Positions 11,815 to 25,212 of a stretch of DNA of 64,000 bases are shown piece after piece (within the stretch, counting starts at the first letter, position 1; every line of letters starts with the position of its first letter). A program made the position numbers and the translations under genes. The stretch comes from Moringa oleifera (Eukaryota > Streptophyta > Magnoliopsida > Brassicales > Moringaceae), in assembly GCA_021397835.1 (NCBI GenBank), contig JAJFZO010000087.1, positions 1,054,001 to 1,118,000 on the forward strand, given 5' to 3'. A model generated the notes under the pieces. That model made no database searches, had not been told where the DNA came from, and saw only the letters and a list, made by a program, of their open reading frames with translations.

Positions 11815-13860
11815 TGGATGAGCTCTGTGTGTGCAATTACTGCCAACAAAAAGGTCTATAAGCTTGTGTTTCTGTAAAAATATTTTTTCCCCTTGTATCC
11901 AGCTATAGATTTGGGCATTAAATAAGAACAGTTTCAAGATCAAATCGAGTATGCTATACATTTCTTCTTGTGGTTATTGCTAAAAATCTTTTCTGAGTTC
12001 TTGCAATGGAAGCATTACAGGATGGTTCTGAATCCAGTTTCATGATATTCGAATTTCTGATTATTATATTGTTACTATTTGGTTATTTGGTTGCAGGTTA
12101 CGTTGGAGAGGAATCAAGAATTTTTACTGATCTTGTTTATGCTGATTGAATTAAAGGATATTTGATGGGTATTTGATATTATAAATAAAGAAATAAAAAT
12201 AGCTAACCTAAAAATAAATTAACACCTTAATTGGGTGGGTGGAACTAATTACCTGTTAATATCTTATAATAGTTTAAATATATAAACAATTGATTAATTA
12301 TATATATATATATATATTAAAGTAAATATAAAAAATTTTGAACTATTTCTATTTTTTATTTTATTCCATGAAGTACTTATCAATGTATTTTAATTTTATT
12401 TTTATTTTAAAATTTTAATTTAATTTAATATATTTTTTAAAAACATTCAAAGTACGATATTATATAATGAAAGATTCAAGCAACATCAAATTTGTTTGAA
12501 TATTAAAAATATTTTTAAAAATAATTTATATTATGAATAATTTATAAAATTAGTTGAGTTGAACATTGTTTAAAATAAAAAATGGACTCAAAATGAATTT
12601 GGTGTCATTTTGAAACATTTCAAAATAAAAAATGGACTCAAAATGAATTTTGATTCATTTTGAAACATTTCAATAACCAAAAAATATATAATTTTTTATT
12701 TATATTTGAATCAAAATTTAATTTAATTTAATTTAAAATTTTAAACATATAATAAATCAAATCGGTATATCAAAACTTAAATAGAAAAGCAAGTATAACC
12801 TATATATACATATTTTATATTTATTCTCTCGATCATTATTCGACCCATATTTCATAGGTCGATTTATTTACTATTCCATTTGATTAGTTTTAACTTGATT
12901 TTTTTATTAATTAGATTGAGCTTAAATTTACGTTATTTATTTTATAAATAAACGAGCACAATTTTAAATAAATCATCTAATGAAACGATTCATAATAATT
13001 AATTGAATGAATTAATGAATCAAACTCATTTATTTTATTTAAATTAAATTAAATTTATAATAACACAATTTTTTAATTTATATATTTTTATAAGTTAATT
13101 TATTTTATAAAAATGAAGTTAATATATTTATTTTAATTAAGTATTATTAACATTATTTGAAATTTATTTTACAATTAAAAAATATATTATTCATTTATTC
13201 TTTTGATTTTAACATTATATATATATAATGTATTAAATTTGTTACATAGTTAAATCTTAAAAATTTAAAACTATTAGTTTAATAAAAATTTTATATAGTT
13301 TTAATATTTTTTATTTAATAAATTAAAATTTAAGTATTTATTTATTTTTAAAAATAATAAATAAAATTATCTGTTAAATTAATTTATATAAAATCTATTA
13401 AATTGACTAATATATGATCATTTAAAACTTATTAAATTAACTTATTTAAAGTGCAATAAGATAATTTATGAATGTGATTTGATGGATAAAGTGTATGAAT
13501 AAGTTATGGACCATACATTTTTCAAATGGGCAATATCAGTTATTGTGACAGGTCCATGTTGAGCTTTGTTATTTTTTGTGATCTAAATTTAAATCATGAT
13601 TTTATGATCAGATCAATCCAATCAGACCTATTTCAGATCTTAAATTTATTTTGGATTTTAATTATAATAAAATTAAAAATATAATATTACGTTATTATTA
13701 ACTTTTGTTATCATTTAAAAATATATCTTAAATGGCAGATTATTAATAATATTACAAAAAACGAAAAAATAACCAAGCCAAACCGGACAGGGTTCATTCA
13801 AAGCTACCGGTTGGACCGGGAGTAGAAGTCGGTTAGGGTAGTTTGAGAAGGCAGCGTGCC
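11815..13860. other. AT-rich intergenic DNA upstream of the Alba gene
   Basis: The first 150 bp are the 3' untranslated region of the thioredoxin-fold gene. The remainder is AT-rich, with an (AT)n run near 12299-12317 and a 50-bp tandem duplication at 12571-12670. The last 100 bp before 13861 become GC-richer, as expected of a proximal promoter. No ORF is convincing. Confidence 0.6.
12571..12670. repeat. Two tandem copies of a 50-bp unit
   Basis: The two halves, 12571-12620 and 12621-12670, share AAATAAAAAATGGACTCAAA and TTTTGAAACATTTC with only a few differences. The copies are direct and adjacent. Confidence 0.8.
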
Positions 13861-13862
13861 GG

Positions 13863-13872
13863 TATATATAAG
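13863..13872 (+). promoter_or_regulatory. TATA box of the Alba gene
   Basis: TATATATAAG is followed by a GC-richer leader starting about 30 bp later. The leader holds an upstream ATG at 13983 with a 49-codon ORF, unless it is removed by a leader intron. A possible donor GTAAGA lies at 13976. Confidence 0.6.
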
Positions 13873-14304
13873 AGGCGACCTCCCTGTAAGCGGCTTAGGG
13901 CGTAAAAGAAGAAACAAGGCCGTAGAAGAGGGCTTTTGTGGGCACGGAATACTTTATCTTTAGGTCTTCAAAGAAGTAAGACATGCACAGATCTGACCAA
14001 AACCCTAGTTACCATCTTTTATTTTTCAGTGGAAACCCTACTTTTCCCCGTTTAGCAGTCTCTGTTTTGGTTCCATTTCTTTTGGGGGATCTGTTTTGTT
14101 TTTTTTTTTTTGGTTTTCGTACCCTTTAAGTTCTTCGGTTTCAACGTTAACTCTTGGTTTTTGTTCTCTTTCTCTAAAAATTTTGGCGGTGAAGGAACTG
14201 TGCTTACTTTTCACCCTATATCTTTTATCTTCTGATTTTCCTTTGGTAAATTTAAATTGAAACCTCTGTTCTGACTATTTTCAAATTGTTTTGGCGGAGA
14301 AAAG

Positions 14305-17300
14305 ATGGATCGGTACCAGAGAGTGGAGAAGCCGAAAGCAGCGACTCCAATTGATGAGAATGAGATTCGGATTACCAGTCAAGGGAGGATGCGCAGCTAT
14401 ATCACATATGCCATGACTCTCCTCCAGGTTTTTCAATTCTCATATTACTCTTCAATTTATTTTCACTAGATTACTAGACATCTCTTTCCATTATTTTTCT
14501 TTTTCTTTTTTGGCTCTATTGTTGGTCAAACTGTGCTCATCTATCCAATTTTTGTTGTAATTAAATCTGTTAATCCGAGGATTCAAGGTTGTGAATTAAC
14601 CAGTATGTGATAAATCTTAGGAAACTTAAGGACACTTGGCCATGCCTTAGGACCAGTGAAGTTTGGAATTTTTTTTTTGGTATTAGCATCATAGTACAAC
14701 ATGGGCTTTCATCGTTTTGTTTGTTACTCCTAGTGAGTGAAAAAGGATAAATTCTGCACTAATAGCTGCATGAAGTGTTGGGGGTTGCTGGTGCAAGTTT
14801 GCCCCTCTGAAAATAAATAACAATAGTGCCTTTTTGTTCAGTGCATCTGTCAATGGAGGAGTACGGAAGTGATGGTGGATTGTGTTTCATGTAAAACTTG
14901 GATTGGCAAAAATACTCGAGTCCTCTGTTTTCATTTGCATCGTTTCTGCTTATCTGGTGTTTTTTGCATTTCTATGTAGGAAAAAGGTTCAAATGAAATT
15001 GTATTCAAGGCAATGGGAAGAGCTATCAACAAGACTGTTACTATTGTGGAGTTGATTAAGGTATTTCTTTTCCTTCTTTGCAAGCAATCATGTGATTGGT
15101 CCAATCTTATTGTGTAGATGAGGCTGAATATATATGATTATCTACAATGCAGAGAAGAATTGCAGGCCTTCATCAGATAACATCAATTGGATCCACAGAC
15201 ATCACTGATACATGGGAACCTTTGGAGGAAGGCCTTCTCCCGTAAGAGGACTCTAAGCCTCATCTTGAACGAGAACTAGTATTTTCATTATGTTATGTAT
15301 CATACACCTTCTATTATAATAATTCTCATCCTGATTTTTTTTTTTTTTTGGTCTTTCATAGTTTGGAGACCACAAGGCATGTCTCAATGATAACCATAAC
15401 CCTTTCCAAGAAGGAACTCAATACATCTTCTGTTGGGTGAGTTTTCATAATTTGATTTTGTTTGTTGATGTAAAATTACTAGTGTTTTCGTTTATACTGT
15501 GCAAGATGGAATTCAGAAAATTTGAATCTAAGCTGTTACTTGGCTGTAGAATTTTTTCTCTTAAACTTGTAGATTTTGTACTTCAATTGAGCAATTTGAA
15601 AAGCTGGGTCCAATTTGGTGTTTTTTAAGTGGTTGATTCTGCTCTAGTTGGTGAAATGTTCCCTTATTTCCTTTTGATCTTCTATCCTCATCATTTAAAA
15701 TGTTTTGTTCATTGAAGTGTGACAGTGAAGTAGCTTTGAGGATACTAGTGATAAGGAGCATTATCTGATACAGTTAGTGACATTATCTAACACGTTTTGT
15801 CTAGTAAGTTGGACCAAAATTTTAATGGACCCATGTTGAACTGGAGGAGGAATAGGTTCGACCAGGTTTCAACCAAAGGTTGAACTGTGTGACGTGATAA
15901 ATTATTAAATAACTTAAAATCTATTAAGATAAACAAAAAAACTTACAAGGCATTGAAATTTGATGAAAAACGTACACACACATAGTACACATAGGAGGCT
16001 TTGTGAACTAAATAGATGCAAGAATGAAGGAAAATAACTTTTAGATGTGTTGTGAATTTGGCAAGGCTAACAATACAAGGAGAAATGAAAACCATAGTTC
16101 TTGATCTCCTCATGCATGTGACCACCGTCACGCTTCCTGTACTTTCTTCTTTCTTTTGTTTCTCTTTCCTTTTTTCACCTTATTTTTCCTCTTCTACTTC
16201 TCCCACTTTTCCCTTGCTCCCCTGTACCTCCCTTCTTTGTTATCTGTTTTCCTTTTTTTTTCCTGCTTCCTTGTTTCTTTTGGGAATTCTTCTTCTTGCT
16301 CATGAACACTCCTTCTCTATCATCTTTTTCTTTGTTTTTTCTTCTTCCTAACAGGTTCTCTGCCATTTCTCAGTTAACCCAGTCAGACCAACCAGCCTGA
16401 ATAGTTGGAAACTTTGTATGGTCCATTATTGTGTAATTGCAAAAATAAAATAAATTTGTTCCAATAGTTGTTTTAATATATTAAGGTGGAATGCATGCCA
16501 TGAATGATAGGTTGGTGGTGATAAAATGGTTATCCATTTGTTAAGTTATATGTTGTATGCATGGTAAGAATTTCAAATAACAAATGTGGTGGTCGAGTCA
16601 TTCTTTGCCTGTGACTTTTACTTAGAAGAGTTTGTCTTCACCTTCAATGTCATTAGTGAAAGAATTATTGTGATTTCTTGGTTTTCATGATTTACTCCCT
16701 CCTACAGGTACCAGCCTCCCTTACCAGCTGATCAGGTGAAGGCATATGGAGAAATTGATTATGAAGGAGGTAGCTCCCTGTTTCATGCTCAGTGAATTTT
16801 CGTCATCTTCTCTTCTTTCAATCATTTAAAGTTATTTCTTCATGGCAGATGGCTCTCCTAATGCCCGGAGTAGGGGTCGTGGTGGTAGAGGAAGGGCAAG
16901 AGGTAGAGGTATGTGAGCTTCAAGATTTGATCTTGTTTCCTTTTTGAGCTTGTATATATTTGTGTGCTAGGAGTTTATGTTTAGGATAAGGATAACTAAT
17001 TTCTTTACAGACACATCTTTTGCAGCACCCATTTATATATTTTATTGTATCTTTCTCCTTATTGATAGAGTCGAATTTTAAGCATGTTGTTGCATAATCT
17101 AGGTTGGAATCTGTCTTTATGGAGCACATCTTTTGCAACACCTATTTGTCTGTGTCATTGTATCTTTCTCCTCATTGATATAGTTGAATTCTAAGCCTGT
17201 TGATACATAATCTAGATTGGAATCTGGTCCGAAATAACTGAGGCATGAAAGTGCTTTGGTCTGAAATTTTTTTCCCAGAGTCAAGTATTGTTGGAGTGTT

Positions 17301-18208
17301 TCTTGACATGGCTGTTGCATTCTTTTTCAGGGAATGGATTTGCATCTGCTGAGTATGAGGATGGAGGTTGGGAACGCAACCGGGGCTATGGATGGGGTAG
17401 AGGTCGTGGCAGAGGACGTGGTTTCCGCGGCCGTGGACGAGGTGGTTACAATGGCCCTCAATATGATGCACAGCAAGATGGAGGCTACAATTATGAAGCA
17501 CCTCCTCAAGGCCGTGGTACGTTAATTATTATTATGATTGTTCTTTAATCTTGTGTGTGTATACATAATTATACACTGATGGTAGGTTAATCAATAGTAT
17601 ACCAAGCTTTTGTCCTTCTTCAATGGTTCTTGTATAGGGTAAATTCAAGCTCCTGATTCCTAGCTGATCGTACATTGAATATCTATGGTGCATTATAATA
17701 TTCATTACAAATTCGGACATTAAAAAACTGAGATGGTAGATGCTTCTTATTGTCTAATAAGTTATATTTTTTCCTTGGCAATGGAGAGAGTGATTTCTGG
17801 GGTTAAATTTTTTCCGCATAAAACCTTAAAAGCCAACTGCTTTCATCACCTTAGTTAATCATTTTGTTCTCTTCTCTGCAGCATCAGCTGGTAATGCCTA
17901 TTTCCCCTTAGTTTACCATTTTGTTCCCTTCTCTGTAGCTTTAGCTGGTAATCCCTATTGTGAGAATGAGATTGATGTTAGTGTTGGATATGCTGGAATT
18001 TCATTTGTTATGTGACGAATCAGTCTTTGCTCTGAGCATTTGATCTGTGAAGAAACAAGTTTTCTTGACCAGTGCTGTGTATGCTGATCTGCTGGTAATG
18101 GGTATCTTTGCTGCAGGTCGTGGCCGTGGGAGAGGAAACCGTGGAAGGGGTCGTGGATTCAGATCAAACGGACCTAGATCCAATGTACTGATCCAGGCAG
18201 CTGCATGA
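14305..18208 (+). CDS. Alba-domain nucleic-acid-binding protein with RGG/RG tail
   Basis: Eight exons: 14305-14427, 14980-15060, 15153-15241, 15362-15436, 16708-16769, 16849-16908, 17331-17516 and 18117-18208. All are GT-AG with consistent phases, giving 255 residues. Residues about 20-120 form the Alba domain, with EIRITSQGRMRSYITYAM, the conserved AMGRAINKTVTIVELIKRR loop and ITLSKKELN. The rest is arginine-glycine rich (GRGRGRGFRGRGRGG, then GRGRGRGNRGRGRGF), typical of the long plant Alba proteins that bind RNA/DNA and R-loops. It corresponds to At1g20220/At1g76010 (from memory). Introns 6 and 7 each contain a tandem duplication. Intron 7 holds two candidate 9-nt exons at 17882-17890 and 17939-17947 that keep frame. 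Confidence 0.92.
17008..17233. repeat. Two tandem copies of a 113-bp unit in Alba intron 6
   Basis: Copies at about 17008-17120 and 17121-17233 share CACATCTTTTGCA, TTGTATCTTTCTCCT and CATAATCTAG, among others, with scattered substitutions. This is older than the 111-bp duplication in the Abitram gene. It lies between exons 6 and 7. Confidence 0.75.
17849..17962 (+). repeat. 57-bp tandem duplication carrying twin 9-nt micro-exon candidates
   Basis: Two adjacent ~57-bp copies in Alba intron 7 each contain a pyrimidine tract, AG, a 9-nt segment and then GTAAT. The segments are CATCAGCTG (17882-17890) and CTTTAGCTG (17939-17947). Exon 7 ends in phase 1, and each 9-nt segment would add exactly three codons before the RG-rich last exon. 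Whether either is spliced in is not known. Confidence 0.5.
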
Positions 18209-18991
18209 GACAGGCAAATGGAGTATATCAAGTGGAGCGATGAAAACAATCTCCATTTTATGTTGAACATCTATTTAAGTTTTCTTTCTGGTTTCCCAAC
18301 GGTTGGGTGTTTTAACATTAGGAGATATTCATGTGTAACCTGTATCCATCAGTTTGGTAGAGTTTTAAATCTCTGTGCCTCTCTGGGTTAGATTTAGGTG
18401 AAGATGCTTTGAACAATCAGTTGTAACCCTTTTATTATGTCTGAGCAGTTCATTCTTTTATTTTACATCTATGCTTCTTGCCCAACCAATTCAACAACAG
18501 ATTGTCTCTGTTTTCCATTTGGTAGGGTGGACATCTTTCAATTTGCAATCATTATAATTTTTTTTAAATATAAGAAAAAATTAAGAGTTCACATAAAAAT
18601 GTTATTATTATGAAATATTAATTTTTTTTAAAAAGCTATATTATCAAAATTTATTAAAAACAATTAATTTCAAATAAAATGTATAAATTTTTATGATTGT
18701 TTAAATTACAGTATAATATAAATCAAATCAAAAAAAAAAATCAATAGATATTTTAAAAAATTTCTCATTAAGTTTATGATTTCTAGTTAGTTACTGACAA
18801 ATGTTCATAATAATACCTATAATAATGCAAATATTTAAAAATGCTTTCTTTTGAGATATGAAAAGGCAAGGGCAGAATAATAATGGTATTCTTCAAAGAG
18901 ATTTCTTTGAGGGCAATAAAAACACAAACAGCTGTTGCTGCGAACCGGTGGCCTGTTGAACTTAAATCTAGACCTCTTTTAAAAGGGAACA
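18209..18991. other. Alba 3' flank and AT-rich spacer
   Basis: The first ~250 bp look like the 3' untranslated region of the Alba gene. The rest is AT-rich and non-coding, up to the tRNA gene. An AAAA run at 18981-18984 reads as TTTT on the minus strand and would terminate Pol III transcription of the tRNA. Confidence 0.6.
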
Positions 18992-19063
18992 CGCCGTTGC
19001 CGGGGATCGAACCCGGGTCACCCGCGTGACAGGCGGGAATACTCACCACTATACTACAACGAC
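18992..19063 (-). tRNA. tRNA-Asp (anticodon GUC)
   Basis: 72 nt on the minus strand. It starts GTCGTTG, has a D-arm TAGTATAGTGGTGAGTA and anticodon loop CTGTCAC with GTC at 19030-19028. The T-arm is GGGTTCGATCC and the 3' stem CAACGGC pairs with the 5' end. It is intronless. A Pol III T-run lies just downstream on the minus strand. The gene sits head-to-head with the RPN3 leader. Confidence 0.97.
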
Positions 19064-19221
19064 TTGGTGAGTAAGCTAATCATTCTTTTTTTAATAACAC
19101 TACCTCTTCTGCTACTGACTTGTCGAGAAAGAAAAGAGCGATTCTGTCGAGGAAGAAAGCAATTTAGCAGCTGCAAGCCCTCGAGATCCATCTTCTGCTC
19201 CAGCTAGGTTGCTCAGCATTC

Positions 19222-19489
19222 GTAAGTAGCACTTTTGTTTACTGTTCTTCGTATTCAGAAATCAATAATCAAGCTCTTTACTCGTCTTATCCTTTATTTG
19301 CTCTGAAATCCCTCCTAAATTTCTCGCAATTCATCATTTAGCTTCTTTGTTGGTGCCGAGAAACTGGGGGAAATTAAAAGAAGATAAAAGATAACTTTCA
19401 ATACATTGAATTTCCTGAACGCTTTTCTTTTTCTTTTCATTTTTTGTATTCCGTAATTGAAGCATCCAGTTGGTTGTGATTTTTGATAG
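19222..19489 (+). other. Probable 5' leader intron of RPN3
   Basis: A donor GTAAGTAGC at 19222 follows a pyrimidine-rich leader-like stretch. An acceptor TTGATAG ends at 19489, 13 bp before the ATG. Both sites are strong, so a leader intron of 268 bp is likely. No TATA box is seen upstream. Confidence 0.55.
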
Positions 19490-19502
19490 AGCTCTTACAA
19501 AG

Positions 19503-22500
19503 ATGACTCAAGATGTGGAGATGAAAGACCACCAAACTCCTTCCCAATCTGTTTCCTCAGCTGTACCATCCACTTTGCAGCGTAAGTAACTGTTCAATTC
19601 AAGACTTCCTCTAATTTTTAGGGTTCCTTTTCGTGTTTTTCTTTGAAAATGCTGGTTATCTTCTTCATTCTCAATGCTTTTGCGGAAATTCTTTTCCGGG
19701 GTTTTTAGATTTGCGGGAGATAGCATCGCTTGTTGAGTCTGGTTCGTACACCAAGGAAGTACGCCGAATCCTTCGCGCCATCCGCCTCACAATGGGGCTG
19801 AGGCGGAAGCTGACATCTCCTGTGCTCTCGGCATTCCTCGATTTCGCTCTGGTGCCGGGCTCTGAGCCACATGTCCGATTGTCATTTTATCTTCCCGAGG
19901 TACAATTCCAGGGTTTCCAATACTTTGTTCTCCATAAAATTTTTCCTGTGCATGGCTTAAGTTTCTTTAATAATTTACACTGCTTATGTTATTATGTTGT
20001 TTCAATCAGTACCCCTCTTTTTAATTTTTAATTTCTTGTTCTTTGAGTCAGGTCATTCAATTTGTTCCACTATTTGTATTGTGGTAGCTCTTCAAATCAT
20101 AAAAATGGACCTGGCTAAGATTGCATTGCTTAGACTTTTGCTTCGTATTGCTTAGTAAGTTTTAGGTTTTCCGGCAATGGCTATTTAATTGTGAGTTGAA
20201 GTTTCATTCTGACGAGAAAATTCTTAAGTGTGTCATGTCTTGTCTTGCCTAATTTTATTATCATATTTTGTTGTAGAGAAGGGGAAATGTTCTCAGACAA
20301 GTCTTTTGATGAGGGCAGAGACTAAATGAAATTAGAAACTTGTTTGTAAAATTTCTCTCTGGTTATTGGATTTCATGGTGAAATACCTTTTGAGCATGAA
20401 CTTGCACACGAAAAAAAGTTTTATGAGGACTATTTAGTTATAAGTTTCTTGAGAAGCTGTTACGACTTTTAGCTGGTAATTGGTCATCTGAGCAGTGTGT
20501 GAAGATAAATGTTCTAGTAATTACCAAGTCCTTTCAGCACTGTACATGGGCTCTAATCGCACTGGTCTGTTTATGAGAGCTAATTGTTTCTTTTAATAGG
20601 AAATTAATTCATGTAAGTTGATATGATAAAGAGATTAAACCACTGATAACTAACTGCATGATAGGATCTGAAGCCTCTGCCAACCATGCATGAGTTTCAT
20701 CAAGTGGTTTTCAGTTACTGTAAGATTCACATATCAAGTTGGCATTTGATGTTAATATGGCTGTAGGATAATGAGCATGATATGGAAGTTGATACTGCAA
20801 CTTCTGCGACTCAAGCTCCAGTGAAGCATTTGTCACCAGAGCTCGAGATTTATTGTTATTTGCTTGTGATTCTTTTTCTGATTGATCAGAAAAAGTACAG
20901 TGAGGTAAGATTAATTTGTGAATCTTTCTGGTCTAATCTTTTTACAGGCTGAATCCATCAATTACTTACATTCTAAAGGCGAGTTCTTGCATGCTTTCTC
21001 AGGCTAAAGCTTGTTCTTCAGCTAGTATTGCTCGCCTGAGGAACGTAAACAGAAGGACTGTTGATGTTATAGCAGCTAGACTGTACTTCTACTATTCATA
21101 TAGCTATGAGCTTACCGGCGATCTTGCTGAAATTCGTAGGTAAGCAGCTTATCGACTTACTCTGTTCCCTTTTTACATGGGTTCTGTTAATCTCACAGGT
21201 AGATTTTAGTACACATTTGGGGATCTTAATAACACTTGGGACATGTCTGTGTAAAATCATACCTAATTTGACTTACTTCTCCTCTCAGCAACCTTCTTGC
21301 TTTGCATCGTATTGCGACGTTGCGCCATGATGAGCTGGGTCAGGTTTGTTATCAATCAACTTCTTGTCTGCTAATCAATATGAATGGAGGAACTCATCCA
21401 TGATATAATAAACTAATGCAGGAAACGCTTCTGAATTTATTACTTCGTAATTATCTCCACTATAACCTGTATGATCAAGCAGAGAAACTGAGGTCAAAGG
21501 CACCGCAATTTGAAGCACACTCAAACCAGCAGGTATGGCAAGTATTTTATATGCTTTTCGATCAAATATTTTTTGTCGTTAACCGTAAGGAAACTATGAA
21601 AGGAGCTTCTCATCGAAAGTCAAGAAGCAAAAGAGAACTACAAAGCAAGGAGTCATCTTTTGGCTGATAATTTCTACTTGTTGCTGTGTTTACTTAATTT
21701 ATCCTATGAGGAAGACTTTCATGCATTCAGTAAATCATGCATTTTTAATTTCTCTTGGGTTTCTGTTAAAGCTTCTTTGTTTGCCTTTTAGACAATCAAC
21801 ATTTTCAGTTTCATATTTTCTGCTTTCCTTGTTTTGAGCTTTAACTACTTGGCCAGAGTTTAAACTTTGGTGGGGGTTGGCAACTGTTTCTCTTTACAAT
21901 AAGTCTGGTGCGTGGAACTTTACATGTTTGTTTATGTAAAGGGATATTGACTTCAGACTTCAAATATTATCTGCAGTTTTGTCGGTACCTGTTCTACCTT
22001 GGGAAGATTCGGACTATTCAGTTGGAGTATACTGATGCAAAAGAGAGTCTCCTTCAGGCTGCTCGGAAAGCACCTGTTGCAGCGCGGGGCTTCCGAATTC
22101 AATGTAATAAGTGGGCTATTTTGGTCCGCTTGCTATTGGGAGAAATACCTGAGAGGACAATTTTTATGCAGAAAGGAATGGAGAAGGCTTTGAGGCCATA
22201 CTTTGAGCTTACAAATGTGAGTTTGACTTCCCACACCTTGAACTTTTTAATTGACGTGTGCAAGTTTACATGGCAAGTTTTTCTTTGACTTAGCCCTAAA
22301 TTGCAGTCTATTATTTGTTTTGAATTTGAAGAACTATTTGGTTGAACATACAGGCGGTACGAATTGGTGACTTGGAGCTATTTAGAGCAGTTGCAGAAAA
22401 GTTTGCTAGCACTTTCAGTACAGACAGGACAAACAATCTGATAGTTAGGCTGCGACATAATGTGATTAGGACGGGGTTGCGCAACATCAATATATCTTAC

Positions 22501-22866
22501 TCCCGCATCTCACTTACTGATGTTGCAAAGAAATTGAGGTTGGACTCTGTAAACCCTGTTGCGGATGCTGAAAGCATTGTAGCCAAGGCTATTCGGGATG
22601 GTGCTATTGATGCCACATTGGATCATGCAAACGGCTGGATGGTGTCTAAGGAGACCGGAGATATTTATTCCACAAATGAGCCACAAATGGCCTTTAACTC
22701 CAGGATTGCCTTCTGTCTTAACATGCACAACGAAGCAGTTCGAGCATTGCGGTTCCCACCAAACACTCACAAGGAGAAGGAAAGTGCCGAGAAGAGGAGA
22801 GAAAGGCAACAGCAGGAACAAGAACTTGCCAAGCATATTGCAGAGGAAGATGAGGATGATTTTTAA
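19503..22866 (+). CDS. RPN3: 26S proteasome regulatory lid subunit RPN3 (PSMD3)
   Basis: Eight exons: 19503-19581, 19709-19899, 20767-20904, 21003-21139, 21289-21343, 21422-21532, 21977-22216 and 22354-22866. All are GT-AG with matching phases and encode 487 residues, the usual plant RPN3 length. TPR-like helices come first, including [24 protein letters not shown] domain follows over roughly residues 280-430, with [16 protein letters not shown] near its end. A charged C-terminus ends EEDEDDF. RPN3 is a scaffold of the lid of the 19S particle and is needed for recognition and removal of ubiquitin from substrates. It corresponds to Arabidopsis At1g20200 (EMB2719/RPN3a, from memory). It appears intact and is probably constitutively expressed. 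Confidence 0.97.
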
Positions 22867-25179
22867 GGGTGGTATCTTCCTCTTATTGTTCCAGATATGG
22901 AATCTCCTGTTTTAATTATTTTTCCCTGAAGCCCCCAAGCATTTCTGATTTTACCTTCAGGGGTCACATTTTTACCCGTGACAAAAATCTTTACAGCTTA
23001 TCACTCTTCAAGTTCTTAGATTTCTTGTGGTCTAGATTTTATCAAATCCTTTGTTTGCAATGACTTGATGTAGATTCTACCTTATCACACATCCAACTTA
23101 TGTCAGGATGGAGGTTTCACTGTCTGAAAGGTCACCAACAATTGTCTTGCTAGATAGCTGTGTGATTGTCAGAAACTGCCTAAGAAGATAGGATAGGCAC
23201 GGAGCTTCCCAATTTATTAGATGGACTTGATCTTGTCTGAGTCATTGCTATCAGTTTATGATGACTGTTGCTCCCTGCTGTTGCCCGGGTTTCACAGTTT
23301 TTAATGCTCATTCTTGCTACAAAAATTAGATATTAATAATTAATTAGATCAAATTATGAATATTGTGATGTCCATAAATGATGCGCTCATTTTATTGATA
23401 TCATTTACTTTACTGTTTCAGTTGTGAATTTTATTTTTTAGATTTTAAAGCATGTTTATATATATATATATATTTTAAAAAAATTATGGAAAATGTGAAA
23501 CATCAATATTTTATCTAATTTTGATAATTTTAAAACAGATTTATGAGATATAAAAATTTTTGCAATATAGAATTTAATCAATTTAACTTATACATTATCT
23601 TGTTCTTGTATAATGATATTACCTTAGATCATTGATTCATGATTTTTTTTTGGTCCCCTAAAGTTGCATGTGGGTATCTCATAAATGGTGTAACTCATAA
23701 GGGATCATTGCAGCATCAGGCTTTCCCCTAGTATATACCAAACTCTTGAGTTTGCCTCTTTGGCCTTCCCAATCATTCAGTAATGTTCTGATTTCTTAAT
23801 CATTGATTTCTCAGAAATAACTCAGAATTCCAAGCCAAGATGTCACCAATCATTTAAGTTTAATTATCTATCTATTATATATATATATATATATATATGA
23901 TTAAAAAATTTTGCTGGTGTGAGTTAGTATTTTTAGTTTTTTTATAAACTTTAAAATGTATTTTTGAATTTATAATAATAATATAAAATTTTTGATTTTT
24001 AAAAATTTAATTTAGATCAGAAAATAATTTTATTATATATATATTATTATTACTATTTCTCGCATTTATGAGGAAGGTTGTAAATCCACTCTTCCTGAAT
24101 GTGCAAATTCCTCTTTCTCACCCGACAAACAGCCAACTTGGTCTAAGCCAATATAATATTTTTGGCTTTCTGTTAGATCAGTGAACTTCTCCACCCATGG
24201 ACTCTAAATGGCTTTGCTTGACGGTGCCATCCTATCATCACGTGGCAAGTTAAAATCATATGGTGGATTCCATTTAAAGGATATTCTCTATAGATTTGTA
24301 TAATTTTTTATAAAAAAATATAAATCATTTTAAAAATTTTATAATATTAATGAAATTTAAATTATTAATTATTAATTAAAAAATATAATTCAAGTTTTTT
24401 CAAACAATATTTATGTTATAATAAATATTAAATAATGTGGCTTTTTAAATAATCAGATGAAGAAAAGATTTGACTCAATTTGGTTAGACAGATGGATTGG
24501 TGTGAAACCCTGACAGGTGGGCCAAATTTTGGAATGCAGTTCATCAATCTGATAATAAATCTGGTTTTGGAATCAACAGAAGCTGTTGAGATGTTTTGAT
24601 AAGCACATGATGCTTTGTTTCATCGCATCAAAACAGAGAGCTGAAAGGTACGATTCAACTCATCACCCTCTGATGGCATCGGATGTAAGGCTCCATCTTT
24701 TCTTGAATAGTTTATGAAGCTTTTTCAGCAAAAATGGAAAAAAAAAAAAACCCTCGAATGTCAAAACTGGTCATGTGGAGGATGACACAATAATGCCAAT
24801 TCTTCTATTAAATGAGGTCAAAGCAATGCCATGTGCAGCTGTGTGATATGACCAAAGCAAAGCTAATTATTCTATCAGAAAAAGCCATGGCTGATGTCCT
24901 TCTATCTTCAAATGGCAACAACCATCCGATTAAAAGAAACCCCAAAAAACTACAATATGGCTTGTGGTTATTGATCCCTTCACGGCTCCTCTGTTGGGGA
25001 ATTGCATGTGGGTGTGTGGGTGATGAGGGAGAGAACGTGGAAATAATTGAATCAGGTTCAGAATTCCTCAGTCTTGCAGGGATAACTTCGATTTTTAAAT
25101 AAGAATTTTATTGTCTTGAGTTCTCTCTCTTGCTGCAGAGATCACATGCGAAGTCTCTCCCTTAAAGAGTTTGGTGTAC
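22867..25179. other. Intergenic region between RPN3 and the expansin gene
   Basis: The first ~450 bp are RPN3 3' flank. The rest is AT-rich with (AT)n runs near 23457-23470 and 23876-23899. A 96-codon ORF at 24812-25102 has no recognisable motif and lies in the expansin promoter, so I do not call it a gene. Confidence 0.55.
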
Positions 25180-25190
25180 TTTATTTAAGG
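25180..25190 (+). promoter_or_regulatory. TATA-like element of the expansin gene
   Basis: TTTATTTAAGG lies about 105-115 bp before the expansin ATG, with a CT-rich leader after it. This is the only TATA-like sequence at a suitable distance. Confidence 0.45.
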
Positions 25191-25212
25191 AGGGCGATTT
25201 CTCTTATTCAAG

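Noticed and set aside
18783..19049. 88-codon minus-strand ORF
   Set aside because: It overlaps tRNA-Asp; the peptide is a translation of the tRNA gene.
24812..25102. 96-codon ORF upstream of the expansin gene
   Set aside because: It is in the expansin promoter region and has no motif.
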